A DNA stretch of 64,000 bases from Liolophura sinensis (lineage: Eukaryota > Mollusca > Polyplacophora > Chitonida > Chitonidae). The notes beneath the pieces are model-generated. The model was not told the DNA's origin, ran no database searches, and saw only the letters and a list, made by a program, of their open reading frames with translations. Numbering within the stretch: position 1 is the first letter of the stretch; each line of letters opens with the position of its first letter. Position numbers and translations under genes: made by a program. Positions 47,801 through 59,800 of the stretch are shown here, piece by piece. The DNA is taken from contig NC_088298.1 of the NCBI RefSeq assembly GCF_032854445.1, positions 17,071,976 to 17,135,975 of the forward strand, in the 5' to 3' direction.

Positions 47801-50800
47801 AGTGGGATTGAAGACATTGCAGATTACGCCACTCCAAGAAAAATGATTTTGTTCGAGGAAGCTGACGTCACTCGAGAAATTTGTACGAAAATGGCCGAAA
47901 ATTTTGTGTTTGTAAGCACTCAGCATTGGTAGGATTATTTGAAGGTCTGATAAAATTCATACACGACATATGAACGTACGTATGTTATGCTGGACAGGAT
48001 ACCTTTCTTCTTCCATTCCTCTATAGAAAAATCTTGGCTCAAATGGCTCTTTAAATGAAATACACAAGTTTATGTATATGTAACCTGGGAATTGTTTTTT
48101 TCTTTCCAATTTCAGTCATTTTTATCTCTGGCCGGAAAATGTATAAGAGCTATCCTCCAAGCGGTAACCTTTTTGGGAAAGTGTTTAGATGTGTAATGGT
48201 AAGCACAGTTATGAACGTTCATGTTTTCTCTGCTTTACAAGATTGATGTAAATGTACTTATTGTAGAAAATAGAATGAAAAAAACATCATCACGTAGTAA
48301 ATGAACAGAGTCATAGTTAAGCCTATAACTGTTATAATATTGATATTACTTGATACTTGACACTCGGTAAAAGATTTGTTATCCAAGTACCGTTCATCCT
48401 AGTTTAATCTAGCTCTCTCTGGTTTGACCATGACTTAATTTAAGTTGGAAAGTTTGTCAGAAGTTTGTTGCTTTAATCTGGTCACACGGATTTCCTCTAC
48501 CCGTAAGACATTCTTGAGCTCAGAGTCAACCAATCAGTCAATCAGTCGTTTTCATGTTAAGGATAACTTCTCCTTATCGGGTCTGTATTACATGAACATG
48601 TGACTTGGGTTCCTCCGTGTATGAGGTGTCTAGTGCGCCTACACTGCATAATTACCTGCATGTATAGGAGCTTTTCACCAGTGCGATGGCTGCGAGTTCA
48701 AGTCCAGCAGGCTTCCTCTCCAGGCCTGCATGGGGAGGTCTGCCAGCAGTGGCTGTGGGTTTCCCCGAGCTCGGTTTCCCCGAGCTCGGTTTCCTCCCTT
48801 CATAACGCTGGCAGCCATCATATTAGGCATATAGTCTTGTGCGTAAAAAAAACACCAATCAGATGAAAAATAAATAAATAAATGTGAATAACAGATAAAC
48901 TACCCTTAATTCTTCAAACTTTTCAAACAGCTATGCAGCCAATACTTCGAAACATTCCGAGAGAACTATAATGTGTAGAGAAATAATTTGCACAGTTCTG
49001 TGAAGCTTGCATGATTAATGACACAAACAAATCATTTTTAGCATCATTGTCATAATAATTGTAGGTATAACTTCCACTGAAAAAAGTGTTCTAGTGGTTG
49101 AAAAGGTTGAAGATTTACAGTAGGTCTTCTTTGCAACACTTTGAAGATTAAAGGTGTTTCACTTAACAAGTCTTTGTATTAATTGTTTCGCCATCCTGTT
49201 TGTGATACATTTAGAGCTTTCTGAAGTCTTTTGATCCATCGATTTTTTGTTTGATGTAGTGTGGAATCAAAAAGAAATTCACATCCAAGGAGAAAGTTGA
49301 GCACTGGCTGGACAGAACCACAGACAAGTTTGAGGTGCATGAATTGTGTTCTACAAACGCCTTATAACGAGAAATTATGTGTAACTAAATTTAACCAAAT
49401 TGATATTGATAGACTGCGGCTGTTGTCTCTTTCACTCATAAAACCAGACTGTTGCTTTATGTAATTAAATATAATTAAATAATGTATTAAATATACATAA
49501 GTAATAAATATTTTAGCTCGAGCCTGAAGACACATGTTGTTCTAGTAAAAACTCCACTGAAAAAATTTAATAACAAATAAATGTAGGCGTGTATACATCA
49601 GTGTTTTTTTTCTTGATTGTTTCAGACTAATTTTGTTGAAGATGTGAAGTGTTTGATGAGAGTATTGTTGTTGTTTCTACCTCTGCCAGTATTCTGGGCA
49701 CTTTTTGATCAGCTGGTAAGCGACCTTTAATTCAGTACTTAACCATCAAGTGCTTGTGTTTCAATCCAATATCAGCTTGTTCATGTATTTTTGTTTGTAC
49801 ACTGTATTTTATTTATTTATTTATTTATTTATTTTATGTATTCCAAATTACAGGGCTCTCGTTGGACCTTACAGGCTGGACAGATGAATGGACGGTTGGT
49901 GAGTACACACAGGTCGAATGCTTCAGTGGCAAAGTTATTACAGCGCATACCTCAAAGTCGGGAGACCTGGGATCAAACCCGGGATGGGCCATGCCATACA
50001 CATTAAAAAATGGTACTTGCTGGAGGCCGGTTTGGGGGCCTAGTGGTTAGAGTGCCTACCTCAGTCAGGAGACCTGGGATCAAACAAGGCCTTAAAATAA
50101 GTGGTGAACGCTCATGCAGGTTACGCATCAGTCTCGGATATGCTAAATGTTGAGAATGATTCCCCTTCCCCCTTAAAAATAAATAAATGTATTTAAAAAA
50201 ATCTGTGAGAAGATGGCATCTACAAGTACACAGATACAGAGGACTGAAAGCACTCATCATGAACTACCTCCCACAGTGCCTGTTTGCAGAAATTGTGGTG
50301 CAGGCAAAACCAGAAGACTGTGATGCACAACCAAAAGACTGTAATGCACAGCAAAAAGACGGTGATGCACAGCAAAAAGACGGTGATGCAAGCTACATGG
50401 TTATTTGAATCAGTGGCTTACGTACCAATATCTTGCCAGCCTTGAACTGTACCGAAAGGTTCTGCGAGAAACAGCTTACCTGTCTTACATTTTTCAAGAG
50501 AGCGGCCAGCTGAATACAAGTGTGATTGATCAGCTGAATACAAGTGTGATTGATCAGCTGAACACAAGTGTGATTGATCAGCTGAACACAAGTGTGATTG
50601 ATCAGCTGGATACAAGTGTGATTGATCAGCTGAATACAAGTGTGATCGATCAGCTGGATAAAAGTGTGATTGATCAGCTGAACATAAGTGTGATTGATCA
50701 GCTGGATACAAGTGTGATTGATCAGCTGAACTTAAGTGTGATTGATCAGCTGGATACAAGTGTGTTTGATCAGCTGAACACAAGTGCGATTGATCAGCTT

Positions 50801-53800
50801 AATACAAGTGTGTTTGGTCATCTGGATACAAGTGTGATTGATCAGATGAATACAAGTGTGATTGATCAGCTGAATACAAGTGTGGTTGATCAGCTGAACA
50901 CAAATGTGATTGATCAGCTGAACACAAGTGCGATTGATCAGCTGAATACAAGTGTGTTTGATCAGCTGGATACAAGTGCGATTGATCAGCTGAATACAAG
51001 TGTGTGATCATCTGGATACAAGTGTGATTGATCAGCTGAATACAAGTCTGATTTATCAGCTGAATACAAGTGTGGTTGATCAGCTGGATACAAGTGTGAT
51101 TGATCAGCTGGATACAAGTGTGATTGATCAGCTGAACACAAGTGTGATTGATCAGCTGAATACAAGTGTGATTGATCAGCTGAACACAAGTGTGGTTGAT
51201 CAGCTGAATACAAGTGTGGTTGATCAGCTGGATACAAGTGTGATTGATCAGCTGGATACAAGTGCGATTGATCAGCTGAACACAAGTGTGATTGATCAGC
51301 TGAATACAAGTGTGATTGATCAGCTGAACACAAGTGCGATTGATCAGCTGAATAAAAGTGTGTTTGATCATCTGGATACAAGTGTGATTGATCAGATGAA
51401 TACAAGTGTGATTGATCAGCTGAATACAAGTGTGGTTGATCAGCTGAACACAAATGTGATTGATCAGCTGAACACAAGTGTGATTGATCAGCTGGATACA
51501 AGTGTGATTGATCAGCTGAATGCTACAGGTGAGAAGCCTAAAGCAACTACAGGAACTGAGAGAGGAACAGAGCTTTCCTTCTCGGTTGTTGATGAGGATG
51601 ACAGGGTCACAATATCTGCATTGTCCACAAACCTACTTGCCAATCAGAAATTTAAGGAAAGGAATCAGATTACAGAAAAAACAGAAAGCCAAGGTGGAAA
51701 AGTGTGTCAGCGTTGTGAATGAAAGCAGAGAAAAAAGTAGCACAGGAAAAGCAGTCTGTGCATAAAAATCAAAGAACAGCCAATACCCACAATCTCAGAT
51801 ATCTCCAAAGATCACATACAACAGTAGATGGAGTCATTCTAAGAAGAAATGTTCACACATTTCAGAATTTGCTGACCATTCCCAGCAGGATTTTTCAAAC
51901 AAACAGCCTTCTTGTACCTTCCTGTATTTATGCGGTAGTTTATTTATACGCTAAGAACTGAGAGGTTAGAACAAGAAAACAGAACTGGTTGGCCCGGAGT
52001 GCCTGTATAATGTGAATGGGTGGGGTGCGGTCTGATGCTGTCGGCATGATACTTCATTGGTGGCAGCAGGAACTCCCCTTACCACAATATGTATATAGTA
52101 CGACATAAAACACAAAGCATACATACATACGAAGGCCTGTGTTGATTATTTCACGGCCTCTGTTTTGAAGAGAAAGACATAATAGACGAATTTCCAAAAT
52201 TTTACTTAGAGAGTCTATACAAGAGATTTTTGGCAAAATATCCATTGACTATATCAAATCAAAATTTCTGTACTTACAAAGAATAGCTGAAATCATGATT
52301 TGCATATTTGATTGCAGGTGGATGGCTGGAAGATCAAACCTGACCAGATGCAGGCTATCAACCCAGTCCTAATCCTTTTGTTGATTCCTGTTTTTGAGAA
52401 TTTTATCTATCCATTGCTGGATAAGTGTAGAATTCCAAACAGGTGAGAAATAAGCCATGATTTACAGCTAGCTGTTTGGAATTATCATGTGTGAGGACCA
52501 CATTGGCTCAGTCCTCTAAGGCATGGACCAGCCCTGATAGCACGTGACAATTGGTAGAGCGTCTGCTTTGGGAGCAGTAGATCCAGGGTCAATCCTGGGT
52601 CGAGTCACACCTAAGACTTTGAAAGAGGAAATTGTAACTTCCTCGCTTGGCGTTCAGCATGAAGGGTATAGTGCAACAACTGGTTGACCCTTATCAGTAT
52701 AATGGCTGGGCAGGGCGGCTTACTTGCCCTCGGTAAGGTGTCTCAGTGAAGAAGCACTAGATAAAAGAGCGGTGGAAATCAATCCTGCAACAAGGACGCA
52801 CATTACATGCACTCTAAGGATTCCTTTGTCGTGCTATAACTGAAAAATTGTCAGGTACGACGTTAAACCCTAATCACTCACTCATGCACTCTAAGGCATG
52901 GATCGTTTCCAAGCCAGTGAGGTGACACTAGCTCTTGTTGGTTTGTATGTGGTTTTAATTCAAGAGATCAGAACATGCCTTAGTCTGGTGGATAACAATG
53001 CTTGTGTCTTTCAGTCGCTAGAAAACACAAGTGCGGGTTCACCATAGTGCAGGCTGTTGTCGTATATATTTATTTATTTGACTGATGTTTTACGCTGTAT
53101 TCAAGAATATTTCACTTATACCACGGCAGCCAGCATTATGATGGGAGGAAACCGGGCAGAGCCCAGGGGAAACGCGCGACCATCTGCAGGTTGTTGGCAG
53201 ACCTTTCCATGTACGGCCGTAGAGGAAGTCAGCATGATTTATTGTATAAGTGACATGTATAACACAGGTACTGTTATTCACTGGGTAAAACCTGTTCTTT
53301 TTCTGTGACCTTGTTAAATGTTTTTTTAAAGTCGTTGGTGTTAGTTAATATTTAGTACGTGAATGACTTACTGAATCGTAATATCTTGAAAAGCAGTTTT
53401 GATCAGTCTTGTACCAAAGGTACACCTAGTCATGTAGAAGAACCATCATATGTTTCAGTGATGTATGTTCACCTCTTACATCTGTGCTTATGACCGAGGG
53501 GTATTTCAACAGAATTCTCTTAGTTGCGGGCCGTGTACAAATGTATATATTAAATGAGTTCACCTTTCAAACAACATTGAGTGTGTCAAGCAGCACACTG
53601 GCCAGCACGTTTACCTCCCCGAACATAATATCAGTTCATGCTGTTTATTTCTACGAGTAAAAGTTTGAAATTGGATGATTTCATTTTTGTTGTTTTCAGA
53701 CCACTTCAGAGGATGGTAGCTGGCATGACACTAGCAGTTGTAGCCTTTGTTGTGGCCGGCTTTCTCCAGATAAGGATAGATGTGAGTAATGAATACGCAT

Positions 53801-56800
53801 TAGCTTCATCAGCTTCATTACCATGCAAGGATCCTCCCACGCTTAAGACTAGCTTTCTCCAGATTAGGATAGATGTGAGTATTGAATATGCATTAGCGTC
53901 ACTGCCATGCAAGGATCCTCCCACGCTTAAGACTAGCTTTTTCCTGATTAGGTGTCAGTACTGATCATGCATGGGCCTAGTTAATATGCAGGGATCCTCC
54001 AACTCACTACCTGCAGCTCTCCAGGTAGGGTAATTGTGATTAATGAATATGCATAATCTTCATTACCATGCTGGGATCCTCCCACTCTTACATCTTTTGA
54101 GGCTACCTTTCTTCTTACATAGATGTCATAGTCTTCATTACCATGCACGGATCCTCCCGCTCGTCACAACATCACATTAACTTGAAACTCCAGTATTGTG
54201 ATGGAATGATGTTTTTGGTACATTGATGAAAAGCAGCTTACACACGATGCTATTGTGGTCTTTATCATGACATGGATCTGCACGTCACACCTCGTCACCG
54301 TCTCTTGTAGCATACGTGCTTTAATCCGCCTAAAGTTTGATCTTTCAGAATGATGTAAAGACCTTAGAATGATTCATTACATGTCAGCAGTTCAGTTTTT
54401 CTGATAAAAATTAATCAGACTTGAGAAAAACTTAGGCAGAAGTGGCATCAACCTATATCGAGGTGGATGGGCCAATCATAATCTAGATTATTTTGGCTGC
54501 CTCTCCAGCCGTACGTGAGAAGGTCTTTCAGCAACCTGCGGATGGTTGTGAGTTTCCTCAGGGCTCTGCTCCTTTTCCTCCCACCATAATGCTGGCTGTC
54601 ATCGTGTAAGTGAAATTTTCTTAAGTACAGCGAAAAACACCTATCAGATAAATGAATAAATCAGAATCAAGTATAACCACATGAAAAATTTATGACGATA
54701 AATACAGTACATATGTTGTACGAATTCTTCCAATTTTTGGGACACCTGGTCTGCGTTTTTTAAGCCAGTGTACATGTAATTGTAGCAGAAATATTTAGTT
54801 TCCTTTTTTTAACAAAGTTTGTCAGTCTAATGAAGAACCCATTCATATCTTCACACAATAATTTAAACTGGAAGACAAATGTAATTCTGTTATATCAGGA
54901 CTGTTAATATGTGTCCTAAAAATGAGAAGGATCAGGGTACGTCACATTTATTCACAATGAACCTTGCGGTAGGTGTCAAGGCAGTGGAGTCAGTATATAT
55001 ATATGATGGTGTTGTTGTTGAACTTTACCTCAAATCTATTTTTTTCTTCGCAGAACTTAAAAGAGGAGCCATTAGCTTTAAAGGAATCTGGTTTTTCTGT
55101 GATAAATACATTGCCATGCCAACTGTCTGTCAAATCTACAGACCTGGACTATTCAACAACCATTGGTCCTTATGAGGTAATTCCTGAATCTGTGTGTATT
55201 GATGACAGTCAGTCTGTTTTGTCTAAATTTTTGATATCTGGTCATTTTTAAGAGACCAAAAATAATTAAGAATGTTCTTACATATATATCACATAGTGAT
55301 ATATATATTAAAAAACACTTTATAATAATTAAAATTCTGTGTGAAAATTTTGAAGTAAAAAATGATTGTGATCTTGAAAATAAAGAAATGAAAAATTTTT
55401 TGAAAAAACACGTATTGATGACAGTCAGTCTGTTTTGTCTAAATTTTTGATATCTGGTCATTTTTAAGAGACCAAAAATAATTAAGAATGTTCTTACATA
55501 TATATCACATAGTGATATATATATTAAAAAACACTTTATAATAATTAAAATTCTGTGTGAAAATTTTGAAGTAAAAAATGATTGTGATCTTGAAAATAAA
55601 GAAATGAAAAATTTTTTGAAAAAACACAGAAAATCATTTTAATAATGAAAAGAAGGACCAGTTAAATATGCATCAGATGATTTTATGTATTTTTCTACAT
55701 TTATCTCACAATGAATTAAATAGAATCAATTCTATGATAATGAATGTGTCTAGGTTTTTGGACGTATCAGCACAATGTTAATATTGAAATGTTGATATTG
55801 AAAAGAAATATTAAAAAACACTTGATAATAATTAAAGTTCTGTGTGAAAATTTTGAAGTAAAAAATGAATATGACCGTGAAGATAAAGAAACAAAACACA
55901 GAAATCTTAATCTTTTCACTGCATTAATTTTTGGATATAATATTTTAAACAAATGGATCAAAGGTATTTTCGAAAAAAGTTTTATTCGTCTTTCTGATGA
56001 ACACTTCTATTTTCAAGGGAAAGAAAAATACATGCACTGTAGATGTATGTATTAGGACCTCTATATATAACTCTTTTCTCTGCAGTGAGACATTTTATAA
56101 AATATTTGCATTTTTGGTACGGTTATCTTTCTGTTTTTATTTGAAATACCTATTACATGTATGACTTTGTTTGTTTGTTTTCAGTTAGGCGATTTTGTTC
56201 GTCATTCAAGTGGAAATTTCTCTGTCACCATTGCAACAAATCAGACATGTTCTGTACGAGGTTCGGTTACAAATAATATAAACCTGGAGTCACAGAAGTC
56301 GTACAGAATTGTTCTGTTTGAAGACCAGAAAAAACTGGTTACAAAACAGGTTAGTGCATGTATGTTCTTTGTTGTGATCTATAAAAATTGATAAATCCTA
56401 CAAAAATGTTCTGTTTGAAGACCAGAAAAATTGATGGTAAAAATGGCTTAGTATATATACTGTGTTATTTACCATCTTATGTAAATCCAGAGTCAAAGAA
56501 TTCCTACAGAATTCTTCTGTTTGAAGAAATTCTGTTGAAAAATGGGTTAGTATGTATGCAGTATTCTCACCATGTTATTTTAAAGAAGTCACAGAAGTCA
56601 TACAGAATTGTTCTGTTTGACCAGAAAAACTTGGTCACAAAATGGGCTAGTGTTTGGTAAACTTAACCCGGAAGCACAGAAAACACACAGAATTGTCCTG
56701 TTGAAGACCAGAAAAAAACTTGGTCACAAAACTGGCTAGTGTATGTTAAACTTAACCCGGAAGCACAGAAAACACACAGAATTGTTCTGTTGAAGACCAG

Positions 56801-59800
56801 AAAAACTTGGTCACAAAACTGGCTAGTGTATGTTAAACTTAACCCGGAAGCACAGAAAACACACAGAATTGTTCTGTTGAAGACCAGAAAAACTTGGTCA
56901 CAAAACAGGCTAGTGTATGTTAAACTTAACCCAGAAGCACAGAAAACACACAGAATTGTCCTGTTAAAGACCAGAAAAACTTGGTCACAAAACAGGCTAG
57001 TGTATGTTAAACTTAACCCGGAAGCACAGAAAACACACAGAATTGCTCTGTTGAAGACCAGAAAAACTTGGTCACAAAACAGGCTAGTGTATGTCAAACT
57101 TAACCCAGAAGCACAGAAAACACACAGAATTGTTCTGTTTGAAGACCAGAAAAACTTGGTCACAAAACAGGCTAGTGTATGTTAACTTAACCCAGAAGCA
57201 CGGAAACAAACAGAATTGTTCTGTTTGAAGAGCAGGAAAGCTTGGTCACAAAACAGGCTAGTGTATGTTAACTTAACCCAGAAAAACGGAAACACACAGA
57301 ATTGTTCTGTTTGAAGAGCAGGAAAGCATGGTTGCAGAACAGATTAGTGCTTCTGTATGCTTTATCTAAAAGTGTAATCTCAGAAGTCGTACACTGGGAC
57401 AACTGATAGAGAGATCAATACTGTGTGAGTTCAGTGAGGCAGCATTTGGCAGGTGTACATTTAGCTCTACATGTATATGTTACTAAAATGACAGGAAAAG
57501 AACGAAAATGTTTATGGTCATTTTGAGAAAGTAATATTAATCATGATTCTTTTTATCTGCAGGCAATTGATTAATTTTTTTGTTGTTTTTCCTCAGTTTC
57601 CAGATTTAAGAGAAAAACCAAAAAAAGGCAATGCCTCTGTGAGGTAAGAGAGACTAAGGGGAGACTACTGTTATAGTAGTGTGACATTAATTAACATTTA
57701 TATGTATATAAAGAGTGGTTTTCCAATCAGATTTCCGCCATTGTCATATATAATCTATTTCTTTGGCTTTTCACTTGTTTAAGGGTAACCTTGAATGCAA
57801 TTTACCAGCCTCTAAGAGGATCCTCTCTCAGGCACAATGTCTAAGAGGTTGTATCCGAGATTTTGGCAAAAAAGTCCATATTTGCTTATCGAATCAATTT
57901 CCAGTACTTCTTTATGAATTTTATGAACTTTATTATTGATTTTTGAAGTGTAATGACACCTACACAGATGACGCTGATATTTTGTGGAGCATAATTATTT
58001 GGGTTATTCTAAAGTAATAACCTAAATTCAGTTAGAATTCCGCTGATTTTTTGCTGGAAATCCCAGGTATAGCCTCTTCCGTTCTGATGATAATTTCAAC
58101 ATCAGAACTACCCAGGAAATATAACTTTCTTCGGACTATTCAGAGAAACGTCCCCAAAATACTTGAAAACAGTACCACTTGAACAATTGTGAAAAGGTGA
58201 AAGAAATACATGCAGGTTTTATGCAACAAACAAGCAGCATTTATTTCATGTATTTATTTGATAGGTGTTTTACGCCATCCTCAAAAAATATTTCACTTAT
58301 ACGACGATGGTCAGCATTTTCATGGAAGGAAACGGAGCAGAGCCGAGGAGAAACCCACAACCATCCTCGGGTTGCAGATCTTCCCACATAAGGCTGGAGA
58401 GGAAGCCAGCATGAGCTGGACTTGAACTCACAGCGACCGCATTGGTGAGAAGCTGCTGGATCATTGAGCCGTGCCGACATGCTAACCCCCTTAGCCACGG
58501 AGGCCCCAAAATAAGCAACAAGATAAAGGAACGTGATCAGTCAGTCCTTAATACTATACTATACTTTTAGAACAAGTTCAATCATTTTACAAAATGTAAA
58601 TAATTCTGTCCAACTTCTTTACAGCTTTATTTTTTCACTAGAGGAGACATTCAGTCCAGGCATGATAATGCTGGTAAAGGATAAGGAAGTGTTGAAGTTT
58701 AATATCTCACGTGACATGGCCACAGATTTCCTAAACATTACACCGGGAAAGTAAGTATGATTAGTTTGGCTTTTGTCTGGCAAGTTCGTCGAATTTTGAT
58801 TAAAATAATAATTATTTTAATGATAAGAATGAACATGGCTCAGAAAGGGTTTGGGAGCAGACAGTAACTGAGTGGGTTAGGTAGCACAGTCTTTCTTTCA
58901 GTTGTTGGGACTGACGAGGTGCAGGTTCAAATCCGACCTAAGACATCAAATTTAAAGATTTCGCAGCTCTCACCATATGAGGACATTGTAGACAATAAGT
59001 GGTCCACGAAGCAGTTTAACAGTTTGAGAACTGATGCGTTCATTGTCTTCTTTAAAGCCCACTAATATGGTGTGCGTATGTATAAGTTACACGCGGGAAG
59101 ATTTATTAGTAACTTGCTAAAATTCACTGCTTTTCCTCACAGAAAACTTAATAGAGACTTCCAGACCACTAATATGGTGTGCGTATGTGTATAAGTTTCA
59201 CGCTGGAAGATTTGTTAGTAACTTGCTAAAACTGACTAACTTTCCCACAGACGACTTAATGCGGACTTGCTCACCACTAATATGGTGTGCATATGTGTAT
59301 AAGTTACACGCGGGAAGATTTGTTAGTAACTTGCTAAAACTGACTAACTTTCCCACAGACGACTTAATGCAGACTTGCTCACCACTAATATGGTGTGCAT
59401 ATGTGTATAAGTTACACGCGGGAAGATTTGTTAGTAACTTGCTAAAACTGAGTAACTTTCCCACAGATGACTTAATGCAGACTTGCTCACCACTAATATG
59501 GTGTGTATATGTGTATAAGTTACACGCGGAAAGATTTGTTAGTAACTTGCTAAAGCTGAGTAACTTTCCCACAGACTACTTAATACAGACTTGGTCACCA
59601 CAATTTATGAGTATAAATTACACGTGGGAAGACTTTGTTATTGTTGATAAATGTTATTATTTTTGTTGTTATTTATTGTTTGTATTGTTTACTGACTTCA
59701 GCCGCCAACAGACATATAGCTCTTTTAAAAGGGAGATAAAAACGGTCATTGCTAATCATACTGGAGAATAATAGATGGTATTTTGATCACTGAAAGTACA

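Noticed and set aside
50418-51501. Minus-strand frames of 121, 190 and 171 codons with CSADQSHLYPADQ-like repeats
   Set aside because: They are mirror frames of the 24-bp minisatellite with no flanking gene structure.
55153-55461. 102-codon minus-strand frame in intron 15
   Set aside because: It spans exon 15 antisense and the 216-bp duplication, and is an AT-rich by-product.
56663-57185. 148- and 166-codon open frames on opposite strands
   Set aside because: They are products of the 87-base array derived from exon 16. The plus-strand frame is shifted relative to the exon.
59187-59771. 194-codon open frame and its 124-codon opposite-strand frame
   Set aside because: Both result from a 108-base tandem repeat, whose period is divisible by three.
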